From: Cylindrotheca closterium
Taxonomy: Eukaryota; Bacillariophyta; Bacillariophyceae; Bacillariales; Bacillariaceae
Assembly: GCA_933822405.4 (NCBI GenBank)
Contig: CAKOGP040002180.1
Span: 7,695 to 71,694 of the forward strand
Direction of reading: 5' to 3'
Length of the DNA stretch: 64,000 nucleotides
Shown here: in pieces, positions 51,817-62,455 of the stretch
How positions within the stretch are numbered: the first letter of the stretch is position 1
How the letters are laid out: every line of letters starts with the position of its first letter
Notes under the pieces: model-generated
Told to the model about the DNA's origin: nothing
The model's input: the letters and a program-made list of their open reading frames with translations, nothing else
Database searches by the model: none
Program-made: the position numbers and the translations under genes

Positions 51817-52269
51817 ATGGCGGAGCAAAGAGAAGGATGCTATCCTCGAGTGATTGGAGAAATGATTCAATCTCAGCAATACAATGGAGCCATTGTCAGC
51901 ATTGTTGGCAAACTTGTCACAGTGGACACATTGCAAGCATCTGATGGCTCTCAAATCGAAGGAGGTCTAAATCAATAACCCTGACATGGTGGTTGAAATG
52001 ATCCGCCAAGTCGCTGACGAGACCAATGATACAGTGAGTATGGTAATACTGTTCATTATTTTCAATGCAATTTGTTGGAGGTCTCACAAAGCTTGTTTCG
52101 AATGTTGGGATTCGTCGTGCGAGAGCCTTCCATGGACACAGACTTGGATTTGTACAACCAATTTCTTGCGCTTCAACATTCTCCGACGTACTCGAAATAC
52201 TTATCGGCTATTGCAATGCAAAATATCAAAAGGCTCATATTTTGTCCGTGGACCACAAGCAATTTTTAG
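51817..52269 (+). pseudogene. RPA3-like (replication protein A small subunit) gene, frameshifted
   Basis: The frame from the ATG at 51817 encodes CYPRVIGEMIQSQQYNGAIV, then SIVGKLVTVDTLQASDGSQI, the pattern of the OB-fold in RPA14. It meets a stop at about 51976 (LNQ then TAA). One base on, another frame carries NPDMVVEMIRQVADETNDT, as RPA3 should continue. A GTGAGT at 52034 could be a donor; after an acceptor near 52077 the last part reads EPSMDTDLDLYNQFLALQHS, which fits the RPA3 C-terminal helix. Skipping one T would restore a chain of about 120 residues, normal for the family. RPA3 is part of the single-strand DNA-binding RPA trimer. It may be a dead copy next to the duplicated epimerase, or the break may be a read error. 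Confidence 0.5.
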
Positions 52270-52528
52270 TGTGAGTCAGAATTGTGAAACTTGCACGAAT
52301 CAGCTCGATGAGTGACCATCTTTGCGTCAGAGGTTTCGGAATGACGAAGAAGTCCACGTATTAATACCTATTGGTATATTTCATACGGCAAATCTACGAG
52401 CTCGACCTCTCTCATTTTCTGACATCGATTTTCACGTATGAAATTGCCAGTGTCTAAATCTTCATCACAAATCAAACACCTGACACGAAACAAAGCAACT
52501 GCAAAACATAAACCACACAATCAACACA
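52270..52528. promoter_or_regulatory. Putative promoter of epimerase copy 2
   Basis: This stretch shares ordered blocks with 47160-47502 upstream of copy 1, such as TCTTTGCGTCAGAGGTTT, GAAGTCCACGTA and GAGCTCGACCTCTCTCATTT, separated by diverged sequence and small indels. The last 60 bases before the ATG are nearly identical. Conserved blocks are the best candidates for transcription-factor sites; none is proven. Confidence 0.5.
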
Positions 52529-53716
52529 ATGAACAAATCTCTCGACGATAGCCAACATACCTTCCCCACCACCACAGGTGAGGGATCCGAATCAGATGCT
52601 TCTTCCATCTCGGAGTCGTCATCGGCATCCACAACAGCATCATGGTCCGACACCGAGTTGATGGAACCTCACGTCGGCTACAAGAAGGTCCTAGTCACCG
52701 GTGGAGCAGGCTTCATCGGAAGCCACGTCGCCGACTACCTGCTAGAACGAGGTGACGATGTTGTCATTATCGATGAATTGAACGAATACTACGATGTTAC
52801 CATCAAAGAATCCAATTTGCGGCTTTTGACTGAAAAATACGGCGAGGAGCGAGTTGCCATCTACCGAGGCGACATCTGCGACGCCACCTTGATGACAGAG
52901 CTTTTCGAAAAGGAACGACCCCAATGGGTATGCCACATGGCTGCCCGTGCTGGTGTCCGTCCATCCATCGAGGATCCTTTTGTCTACATCCATTCCAACA
53001 TCCAAGGAACCACGCAACTTATGGAGCTTGCCCACAGATACGGAGTGCAAAATTTCGTGTTTGCCTCATCTTCGTCTGTCTATGGAGGATCCAAGTCTAC
53101 TTTCTTCTCCGAAGATGAAGTTGTGGACAATCCAGTCAGCCCCTACGCTGCCAGTAAGAAGACCTGTGAGCTTCTTGCCTACACATACCACCACCTATAC
53201 AAGCTGAATGTCACCGGACTTCGCTTCTTCACCGTCTACGGTCCCCGCGGACGCCCGGACATGGCACCATTCAAGTTCATTGATCGTGTCAGCCGCGGTG
53301 CTGAAATCCAACAGTTTGGTGACGGATCATCATCTCGTGACTACACTTACATTTCCGACATTGTCGATGGTGTCGTCCGTTCGATCGATCGCCCATACGC
53401 GTACCAAATTTTCAATTTGGGCAAGGGCGACGGTACATCCTTGAGAGAGTTCATCTCCTTGGTCGAAAAGCACACCGGCAAGGCGGCCAACCGAAAGATC
53501 CTACCAGATCAACCAGGTGATGTACCATACACTTGTGCCGATGTTCGGAAAGCCCAACAAATGTTGGGCTACACATCAAAGGTCAGCTTTGAAGACGGCA
53601 TTGCGAAAACCGCAAGGTGGTATCGCCAAACGTACATGAAGAACGAGGTTGAAGTCCTTTCACAAGTCGAGGCACCAACGACGACTATTCAATTAGAAGC
53701 CACACAGGCTTGTTAG
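52529..53716 (+). CDS. NAD-dependent sugar epimerase, UDP-glucuronate 4-epimerase-like (copy 2)
   Basis: This 395-residue product differs from copy 1 (47503-48690) only near the C-terminus: HLLG against QMLG, and NKVEVLP against NEVEVLS. At the DNA level the first 40 bases have two silent changes, then about 900 bases appear identical, then about eight changes fall in the last 200 bases. All catalytic motifs are intact (TGGAGFIGSH, SSSSVYGG, YAASK), so both copies should be active. The duplicate lies 5026 bp downstream of the first, with the dephospho-CoA kinase and the RPA3 relic between them. Confidence 0.88.
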   Translation: MNKSLDDSQHTFPTTTGEGSESDASSISESSSASTTASWSDTELMEPHVGYKKVLVTGGAGFIGSHVADYLLERGDDVVIIDELNEYYDVTIKESNLRLLTEKYGEERVAIYRGDICDATLMTELFEKERPQWVCHMAARAGVRPSIEDPFVYIHSNIQGTTQLMELAHRYGVQNFVFASSSSVYGGSKSTFFSEDEVVDNPVSPYAASKKTCELLAYTYHHLYKLNVTGLRFFTVYGPRGRPDMAPFKFIDRVSRGAEIQQFGDGSSSRDYTYISDIVDGVVRSIDRPYAYQIFNLGKGDGTSLREFISLVEKHTGKAANRKILPDQPGDVPYTCADVRKAQQMLGYTSKVSFEDGIAKTARWYRQTYMKNEVEVLSQVEAPTTTIQLEATQAC

Positions 53717-53974
53717 GGGATGGTTGGCTTTTGACAATAGTTTTCGTGTATAATACTAAACATCATGTACATTATGAACTTAATTAGAATCATTTCGATA
53801 CTGATTTGTCCAACATACAGATCATGGCTTCTTTCTTCATTCGCTGCATCATCTTGGGTGAGGATTTGAGCTCAAAGGAGTCAGCCGAGTTTGTCCACAG
53901 ACGTACATTACAGCACCATTTTAATTTTATAGGGGAAAAGCAAGGACTATTTGGAAACAATTTCTTGCTTCTTA

Positions 53975-54350
53975 TCATCTCCCTTGATGTTGAAGAACTT
54001 CTCCAATTGAATGACACGGTATTGCAATGGACGGATGCTCGGGTCCATATAGCACCTTCAAAAAGATGGGAAGTAGTACCTTTTGGATTTGCTCGATGGC
54101 TTCGTCGTGCTTGCCTTGATAGCTCAGAATGTCTCCAACAGTGACATGGGACTGCAGTTGACGAATGTTTCGGCCCATAAACCTTCGAAAACATCTCCAG
54201 CGTCTTCTCATATGGTTGCAAGGACGAGACTTCGTTGTCATTAGAACCTTGACTGCGAAAGACGTGTCCAATTGAATTGAACGCCATTGCAGTGGATGGA
54301 TCTTCCGCCACATTCGCGTCCCAAAAGATCGCGAGTGCCTCTTTGAACAA
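53975..54350 (-). pseudogene. Decayed kinesin-light-chain-type TPR fragment
   Basis: Two overlapping frames on the minus strand carry pieces of the same repeat type. One reads AMAFNSIGHVFRSQGSNDNE and VYGPKHSSTAVPCH; the other GDILSYQGKHDEAIEQIQKV and VLYGPEHPSIAIPCHSIGEVLQHQG. This is the TPR of kinesin light chains (YGPEHPxxAxxxxxxGxVLxxQGK). The frame changes at least once, and sequence around it has no TPR text. It is a relic, not part of the TPR gene at 14700-17451, whose repeats are of another type. Confidence 0.7.
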
Positions 54351-54903
54351 TCATAACAGGTTCTTTGGTCCTACCGGTAGACCCAAGGCTATTCTAAGTG
54401 AATAACCTTTTTTGTTTGTTTTGACTTGTGGAGACATTTGGACTCTGTAACTACCGCCTTTTCGATAGAGCGCTTCAACAGTGTCGAAGGCATGCAAATC
54501 TCGCCTCAGGATGAGAATTCACAAACCGAAAGCGGATAGCGACAGTACGATTGGGATATACTTGGTCCGCCGTTACCTTCCTTCTGACCATTCTTATCGA
54601 AGTCTTCTACTCATGATTCAGCCATCATGATTCATCAAAATAATGACGTGTGATTTGTGACATTAATGATACAACTGACGTATCATTTGTCAAGCGCTAC
54701 AAAACATTTAAGTATTCGTGTTTTCAAGTCGAATTTGATTGGATGTTACTATTTCGCATTCTAACGAATTCAAAATTCATCTGACGTGTATCAGCTCACT
54801 TCGATCTGGTTCTTCCCATCAGAAGACGATCGATCATCAAACAAACGCACACGTATGTCATAAAATAAAAGATTGACCTCAATCGAAACACATCATCATC
54901 AAC
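54351..54903. other. Promoter region of alcohol dehydrogenase gene
   Basis: No gene seen. CRE-like TGACGT hexamers occur at about 54640-54645, 54676-54681 and 54782-54787, one of them in GATACAACTGACGTATCATT. TGACGT is a bZIP-type site in many eukaryotes and in diatom CO2 responses to my knowledge. Relevance here is inference. Confidence 0.45.
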
Positions 54904-56116
54904 ATGGCTACCATCAAACACGGAAACGGAACTCTTGGGCTCGGAGCCCTCAGCAAGGACTCTGGTTTACACAAGGTCGAAATCGGCCGTCCAGCGACTG
55001 GCCCCAACGACGTTGCTGTTGACATTCAATTTTGTGGAATGTGCCACAGTGATTTGCATGCTACCAATGGTAAGTGTAGAAGCAGATCTCGACCATGGTG
55101 TTTTGTCATGCGGTATGGTACCTGACCTGCTTCTCTTTCGTCCAATAGGTGAGTGGGGAATCGAATCCTTCCCTTTGATTCCAGGCCACGAAATTGCCGG
55201 TGTTGTCAGAGAGGTTGGAAGCAAAGTTACCAAATTCCAAGTCGGCGATCGTGTCGGTGTCGGTTGCTTCGTCGAATCTTGCTCTACTTGTGTGGAATGC
55301 AAACGCGGTGAACAAAACATTTGCCGAAATGGATGCTGTCAAACATACAGCAGCATGTATCCTGAGGGCAAAGGGCACGATGAGTGCGCTGGATACCACA
55401 CAAACGGTGGATACAGTAGCAACATCACCGTCAGAGATGAATTTGTCTTGAAACTTCCTGACAATCTTGAATCTCATGCTGCCGCACCCCTTCTATGTGC
55501 TGGTATCACCATGTTCAGCCCCTTGAACCGTCATGTTCTCAAGGGTGGAAAAACCAGAGTTGGAGTTGTCGGCTTTGGAGGACTTGGCCAAACTGGAGTG
55601 AAAATTGCCAAAGCCATGGGCTGCGAGGTTACCGTGTTCTCTCGTAGCAACAGCAAGAAGGAAGCTGCTGAAAAGCTTGGTGCTAAGCTTGTAGCACACT
55701 CTGACGAAGAAGCACTGAAGGCCGCCGCTAATTCGTTGGAGGTTATTCTTGACACTGTCGCTGTCCCACACGATGTCAACCCCATCATGGCATGCTTGGA
55801 ACCCGCTGGTGCCTATGTTTGCATTGGTGCTATCCCTCAAGCTATGGAAATCTCTCCCTTTGCATTGATTGTAAAGAATCTTCAGCTTGAAGGATCTTTG
55901 GTTGGTGGAATTCCAGAAACTCAACAAATGTTGGAGTTCTGCAGCAAGCATAATATTGCTCCAGACTACAAAGTTATCAAGGCTTCCGAGGCTAATGCTC
56001 AGTTCAAGGCATTGCAAGATGGAACTGCCGCAATCGGTCGTGCTGTCATTGATATGAGCACCTTGAAAGATGTTATGCTAACCACCGAGTCCACCAACGA
56101 CCCACGTGTTCGTTAG
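54904..56116 (+). CDS. Zinc-dependent alcohol dehydrogenase (cinnamyl-alcohol/YahK type)
   Basis: Exons are 54904-55069 and 55149-56116; the 79-bp intron has GTAAGT and AATAG and splits a Gly codon. The product is 377 residues. The catalytic-zinc motif FCGMCHSDLH (Cys-44) is followed across the junction by PLIPGHEIAGVVREVG. The structural-zinc region is CFVESCSTCVECKRGEQNIC, with further Cys. The cofactor fold has GVVGFGGLGQTGVKIAKAMG and then VFSRSNSKKE; a Ser-Arg-Ser pattern after the second strand suggests NADPH. This family reduces aldehydes or oxidises primary alcohols in the cytosol. No targeting leader is seen. Substrate unknown. Confidence 0.9.
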
Positions 56117-56464
56117 ACGGGAGGACGACATAAACTAGTCTGATACTTTTTAAAACTCTGCTTTGCAGTTTCTTCTAAAATAGAACGCCTTATATTCCAG
56201 ATCTCAAAAAGCATTAGCGAACCTCATGACCGTGCAAAAAAAATGGCGATCGCTCAAACAAGTCCTTTGCTATCAGCTCAAGGAATGAATCATATTCCAC
56301 TTTTGCCTCCCAAGAGAATTTCGAGGAGTTCGACGTCGTACGTTATTATCATCCTTGACTTATCTCGGCTCGAACTTTCAATGCATCGTCGCTGGATATG
56401 GGCTGCATGAAAGACATCAAAAAACGCATATTCTTTGTAGGCATGGTGTTTATTGCTGTTTGTC
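56117..56464. other. Convergent 3' region
   Basis: This 348-bp stretch separates the ends of the alcohol dehydrogenase gene (plus) and the zinc-finger gene (minus). No gene seen; an open frame at 56290-56505 lacks recognisable content. Confidence 0.5.
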
Positions 56465-57637
56465 TTATTCTTCTCCACCATAATAAGCTTGCTTGGGATG
56501 TTCATACTCTTGCCAGGTAGAATAGTAGATCAAGGAGAAGCGTTCCGTAGACGAATCGTAAGGGGCTACCCAATGGGGATATCGGCCATCCACTTTGCCC
56601 AAGCGGTCTTTGGTGTTCACGTGACAGATACTGAAAGCATCTACTTCGACACAGATCCCACCTTGCCCTTCAGGAAAGGAACCTAATGACAGTCCATAGA
56701 AAGGGGCTGTGTTTTGTTTGTCAATATGAGGACTTCCCTGAAAACCATATGTCACGGCTAATGCCGAGAAATTCCTTGCAAATTCGGGATCAACTTCCAT
56801 CAAAGCCTCTTTTGCCAGGTTCCAAAGGTCCAAATATTTGTTGAACTTCTTGGCAGCAGCCTTGGCATTGTTGCTGTTCTTTTGTTCAAACTCTAGCGGC
56901 GATCTCAGTATCATATATGATCGGGCACTAATGGAAGGTCTGGTGTTCTTCTGGTGTCGGGATTTAAAATCTATCAGTTTATCCATCAGTTTTATTCGGA
57001 CTTGTTCCGACACTTCTTTTCCATCGACTCGTAGCTCCTTTCGTTCCCCATAATTCTCATAGTGTTTCAGCAAACGCTCCATTATATGTCCCCTCGCCAA
57101 TCCATCCAAGTCACCATATGATTCCCCAAAGGATTCCACCAAACGTGTTCGTAAGGTTGAGGTTGGCCAAGGTTCGAGTTGGGATCGCAACAAGGTAGCA
57201 TCTCGAACAGCTGGCGAGTCACCGTCAAGGTTACCGTCCATATGATATTCTTTCCAATACTCCGACTTTTGCTTTGCATCCGCAAACTTCACTCTGGAAG
57301 CATGTCCCAGGCGACATGTGGGGCCAAAGCAACAAGGAGTGACACCATCGTCTTGCAAATCATGCGAAAAGCGGCAAGAACCTCGAGGGGGAACACATTT
57401 TCCATACTTGAGGAAGAAACAACATGGTCCACTTGCAGCATGTTTCGTGTTCTGCTTAGTTGCTGTACTCATTGTTTGGTGGAAGATTCGTTCATCACCA
57501 AGCGGAAGCCTTGAAGGAGAAATGATGTTTGAAAACAGACCATCTCTTGTGTTTTGTTTCCAATGGAATGGATGGATGGTCGTGATTTTGCGACCCCTTC
57601 GACTGACTGAATTTTGAATGATCTCGTATTGACCCAT
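56465..57637 (-). CDS. CCCH zinc finger plus 2OG-Fe(II)-oxygenase-like protein
   Basis: The ATG at 57637 gives 390 residues; another in frame at 57472 gives 335 and may be the better start, because the first 55 residues are basic and featureless. A CCCH zinc finger lies at about residues 72-93 (CFFLKYGKCVPPRGSCRFSH; spacing 7-6-3), a type that often binds RNA. A helical region with RLLKHYENYGERKEL follows. The C-terminal 100 residues look like a 2-oxoglutarate oxygenase core: VTYGFQGSPHIDKQN (His-x-Asp), LSLGSFPEGQGGICVEV, VDGRYPHWVAPYDSSTERFSLIYYS (distal His and Arg). Such a protein could hydroxylate or demethylate RNA or RNA-bound protein; this is inference. Confidence 0.75.
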   Translation of the reverse strand: MGQYEIIQNSVSRRGRKITTIHPFHWKQNTRDGLFSNIISPSRLPLGDERIFHQTMSTATKQNTKHAASGPCCFFLKYGKCVPPRGSCRFSHDLQDDGVTPCCFGPTCRLGHASRVKFADAKQKSEYWKEYHMDGNLDGDSPAVRDATLLRSQLEPWPTSTLRTRLVESFGESYGDLDGLARGHIMERLLKHYENYGERKELRVDGKEVSEQVRIKLMDKLIDFKSRHQKNTRPSISARSYMILRSPLEFEQKNSNNAKAAAKKFNKYLDLWNLAKEALMEVDPEFARNFSALAVTYGFQGSPHIDKQNTAPFYGLSLGSFPEGQGGICVEVDAFSICHVNTKDRLGKVDGRYPHWVAPYDSSTERFSLIYYSTWQEYEHPKQAYYGGEE

Positions 57638-57899
57638 TTGACCCGACCACTTTTTTCAAAACAAGGAGGACAGGATTACAAAATTGTTACGAAGCCGAAA
57701 ACAACAACGTACTGTACAGTAGCCAACGTCTCTTATCTGTGCTTTAGTAGCCATTCAAAACAACGACAGATCCTTTTGAAGAATAAAAGCTCAATATTTC
57801 CAAATGATTACTGCATAATCTTTCTTTTATTTCAAAGAGAGAAGGACAAGAAAGATTGAATCCAAGTTCAATTGAACCTTCCTTGGTTCAAGATAAGCA
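57638..57899. other. Divergent promoter region
   Basis: These 262 bases separate the zinc-finger gene (minus) and the MUS81-like gene (plus), which are head to head, and should contain both promoters. No gene seen. Confidence 0.55.
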
Positions 57900-60800
57900 A
57901 TGGTGCAGCTGACCATTCAAGTTCGCGCCAAGACGTGCTATTCGAATGCGGGCAAAGTCAAAACGCTGTCAATCGACAGTTCCCAGCGGGTAGAAGAAAT
58001 TGTCGAACGAGGAAGTAGGTTGTATCGAGACGGACGAGAGCTCCCACTCAACTCCTCGTTTGCGTCCAACAACGTTCAGAATGGCGACATCTTGGAGAGT
58101 TGCTCTTCTCCTCTCATGTCAGCACTCTTGTCAGCTGTTTTGAAAGATATTAATGATATCAGTAAAGTCCCTGAAAATGAACGTACCAAGGAAAAACTGG
58201 AACCATTGATGGGAGGTGCGAAGATAGATCCATGGTCCAAGCGTTGGTCGGCAGACTCCATCAAGAATCGCATTATATCGCTAGCAACTATGAAAAAGGT
58301 CATCCAAAGGGATGATCGATATGCCAATAAAACAGTTCCGAAGATTACAACGCTTCAAGAACTCTATGATCACATGCAGACTGTTTGGAACACGAGTGGA
58401 ATTGGCCACAACAGCATGGCTCATGTTTTCAAGCCTTCTGCCAAGAATGCCAATGGGAAACCTAGTACTTGTTGGCAAATGATGGAACACAAATTTATCT
58501 TGGCCCAGCGGATACGTCAAGCATGTGCCACTACGGGTGAAGATTGGATTGATGCCTTTGTCAAGATGGAAAGTAGTCGCCATGACGCTCCAGCCAGCGC
58601 CACGCCCTCTCGTCGTCCCCGTCAGAGACGGACCACGAGTGATGCCACGCCCCAGCAGCCTCGACGTACTCTTGCTACACCACAATCCAATATTCGTCGA
58701 GGAGGGGCCGTTGCGGTCCAATGTGTCACTGCCAATTGCCATCAATTGGCCGAATATGCTTGTCTTGAAGAAGGCTGTCCCTTTCATGAAGAATTGACGT
58801 GTACCATGTGTTTCGTCGGAAATCATCCTGCCCATATTCGCGACCACCCACGTATTCCTCTGACAGACGCGAGGGTAAAGGCTATTTTGAAGGAAAAGAA
58901 CAAGAAAGGATACTGTCCGGAATTCCAGTCAGGGCCCTATGCCATTTTGTGTTCTCTTTTGGAAGCTTCCACGGAGCAGCAGGGTGGGAGACGAGAATTG
59001 AGTCTGCCCGAGAGCCGATTGAAGAAGCTAGCTCAAAAGCGATGTCGTTCCAATTTGTACGATCGCCAAGCCCGAGGGCGGAGTGCTTTTGCATGCATCG
59101 AACACTTGGCCGACAAACAATTGGTACGCAAGGAATTGATTCCGGGGCGAGAGGAAGGAAGATTTAGTCTCATGCCCGAGGGCGAAGCCATGGCCCAACG
59201 GTGTTTGGATTTTCAAAAAGTGACAGAACAAGTACTAAAAGATAAAACGGTCACTAAGATACAAGAACCGTGTCCTAGGAGTCTGACTCTGTTGGTAGAC
59301 TCACGAGAAGATGTCACCTATTCCAGCCGATTGCAGGAGAACTTTTCTGATGATGGATATCCTTGTGAAGAGCGGGAGCTACCAGCAGGCGACTATCTGT
59401 TTACGAGGAAGGCGGTTGGTGGTAGTGACGACAGCGAGGCGGTCATGCCACTGGTGATTGAGCGTAAATCATGGTCGGATTTTGCCGATAGTGTCCATGG
59501 AGCTGGAAAAGGACATAGTCGTTTGGACTGCGTGAAAGTTGGAGGCACTGGACAATGCTCAAACGGAAGATGTCAGCTTTGTCGCATGAAAAGAAGTGGA
59601 TGCGAACAGGTCATGTTCATCATTGAAGGGGCCAGGTGTTTGGACCGAGATGGAGAAGACAAATGCAGCGAAACAAAAAGATGTCAACATTGCAGGGAAT
59701 TGCAGGAACGTCACAACAGCATACAACAAGACTTGGAATCCATTATCTACGATCTGCAAGCAACTCATGGATGCCTGATCCACTTTACGAGAAATTACAA
59801 CGACACCATCGATTCCCTGAAAATGATCTACCGTCTTCTTGCCTCGGGGTATGCTGGAGGAGTCCAGCAAGACGATGAGTTGCAGCGTGCCATACAAGCG
59901 TCACTGGGAACAGATTCTTCTCCTTCTTCTGCGCTCGTCAATACACCTAAACTCACATACAAAGATTTTGTTTCTAATGCTAAGAAATACAAAACCCGTC
60001 CGCCACTGCAAAATGGAACAAAGAGGAAAGAAGTCAAGAGATTGGGGACGGAGGCCTTCATTCGAGGTATTCTTGAGGATCGACTGCTCGCAACACTTTC
60101 TTCTGGCGAATCGGTCAGCGAAGGGAGGGGACAAAAGGACCTGAATCAATCGTTTGAAGCTGCCGCGGCTGGAACGAATGCTGTTGTGGAACTACAATCT
60201 AGCGATAGCGAAGACGAGGATGCTTTCCCAGAGTCTCAGAATTTCGTGGAGGTTCTAGGGTGTCTTCCTGGAATGGGTCTTTCGAATTCAGCTTCCAAAG
60301 TCCAATGTATCGATATTGATAGTGACGACGATGGAAAACCAGCAGGCAGACCAAGCAGTAGTTCCGATGATGACGATATTGTGGTGGTCGAAGATAACGT
60401 GGCTGTTGGAATTAGAGACAAGAGAACTCTCGGCGATTCGTCTCGTCCTGGTGTCTTTGTCATCACGGGACTATACGAATATGACAGAGACTTTTTCAAA
60501 GACATCAACAAGATTTGGCAGAGCATGTACCGAACTCAGTCTACCGCATCAAGGGAAAACTTCCGAAAGGGCGTATCAGAACAGTTGCTCGCAATTCAGA
60601 GTGATCAGCTACCATTGGTCCATCGAGAGTCCATACTCTACTGGACGCTCCGGATTCCACTGAGCGAGAGAGTACTGATTCATACAGCACGTACTTCGCA
60701 ATGTGTGAATGACTTGACGAGCAGGTGGGAGAATGGTAGACTTCTTCCAGGTTCTGGAGGTAGGACTCTTGGTGCCAGACTATCACCACAGCGCAAAAGA

Positions 60801-62267
60801 TTGGCCGAGACGAGATCAAAACAAACCGAAAGGACCCCTGCTAGGCAGCAGCAGGACGACCAAGTCGTTGTTATCGATGACGATTTAGTCGCTGCTACCT
60901 GTCGTCGCGATCTCTTTGGTAAGGGCCAACATAGCGCCCCCGATGCTACCGCACAGAAAAGAACAATGCAGAAACGAAACCAACAGACCAACCCCATCTA
61001 CACCATCGATGAAGATGGAGATGAGATCACTGTGCTACATACTACAGCACCTCGAGCTGCTAGACAAAAAGAGACGTTGCTGCAAACTTCCGACACGGGT
61101 AAGCCGCCGCTGTCGGGCAGGAAAGCACCACCAGTAAACGAAATCGGTCCCGCAACAGGATCGGGAATGAAGCGACTGTCTGCATCCAACATCGAAAATG
61201 GTCGGGCGTCTACACTATCAACTCTTGGAAATGGATCGAGAAAGCAGCGAGCCACTCCTCGGAGTCAGAAACGAAGTAACGGCAGCGCAAGGAAAGCAGA
61301 AGAATCGAGAATTCCGCCGTTGTCAACGAGAAAGCGTCCTCCGGAATATCCTCTTGGCACAGCATCCCCTCGAAAGATACGACCAGATCCGTCTCTTTCG
61401 AGCACAGACACTGCTATTCGAGAAGCCCGGTTGCGTCGATTTGGAGCCGCAGACGCTACGACTGCGAGACCCACGAGTGAATGGGAATGCACAAGCTGTA
61501 CTTTCAAGAATAAGTTTGGTGATGATCAATGCAAGATTTGCGGTGCAACCGCTGTCACCAACAGCCCAATTCGTCAAAGAGTAGCTACGCTTCGAGAAGC
61601 AAGAGCACAACACTCAGTCCAGCCTGGCCCTTATCCTGCTCGCAAGAGGTCGGGATCTACTCCATCCACTTGGTCATGCCGGAAATGTACCGTTGAAAAC
61701 CCGTTGCATTTGTCATCGTGTGAAGTGTGTGGCTACGATGACTCATCCAGCGGAGCCAATAGGCCGGAAACCACATCGTCAGCTACAAAAATGTCGTCCA
61801 AAGCAGTGAAGCCCGACACCTATGTCAGCGCAATCACGTCGCCCAACCAGAAACGACGTATTCGATGTGGAGCTTGTGGATTGGATGGACACAATAGAGG
61901 CACTGGTAAGCATCTGCATATTTCTTGAATCTGTGTCACTGTTCAAGACTGACTCACTAATTGTCCTATAGCCACGGATGCCAATTGTCCAGCGTACAAC
62001 AATCCAGACGAGGTCAGCCTACGAAACAAGAAAAAAGAAGCTGCGGAGAAAAAGGCAAGAGATGCCCAAGAAGACGCCAAGGATTTCGAAATTAGAAAGG
62101 AAGCTCTGGAAACCGCGAGTAAGCGGCGAAATCAAGAAATGCAAAGATTGCTGGCTCTCCAGCAGCAAGATGAAGAAGAGTCTCGACGAATTAGGGAGAA
62201 CGAGTTGAAACGCAAAAAGAAGGCTGCTGAGAGGGCCGCGAAACGCGCCCGCAAACTGGGCAGGTGA
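57900..62267 (+). CDS. MUS81-like ERCC4 nuclease with ubiquitin and SUMO modules
   Basis: Exons are 57900-61905 and 61972-62267; the 66-bp intron (GTAAGC, TATAG) is phase 1 and interrupts a zinc knuckle. The product is 1433 residues. In order: a ubiquitin-like domain (3-70); a region ending near 230; a B-box-like zinc finger (about 274-322); a MUS81-type winged helix (about 345-440); an ERCC4 nuclease with LLVDSRED (D467), GDY and VIERKSWSDF (E521, R522, K523); Cys-rich inserts (CQLCRMKRSGC and CSETKRCQHC); a ubiquitin-interacting motif DELQRAIQASLG (from 658); an LGCLPGMG turn (about 786); three SUMO-binding-like patches (CIDIDSDD at 803, IVVVEDN at 827, VVVID at 989); two NZF fingers (W1195, W1258) and a CCHC knuckle (from C1323). 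MUS81 cuts replication and recombination intermediates in the nucleus. The length is about twice that of ordinary MUS81. Confidence 0.85.
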
Positions 62268-62455
62268 AGCGATAACTTATTTATCATTTGGATTCGTGAA
62301 GCCACTCTAGTCTGGACTTTTGCATCTGACGACGAACTATTCTTACTACAAATTTTATCTGGATACAAAACATGCGTAGGAGTTTAGTCCAAAAGCTATT
62401 ATATTGAAGCATCGATGCTACATTACTATGGATATTTTTTTTACATTTTACATTA

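Noticed and set aside
61978..62208. Separate small basic gene
   Set aside because: It is another frame of exon 2 of the MUS81-like gene; the spliced frame continues the zinc knuckle correctly.
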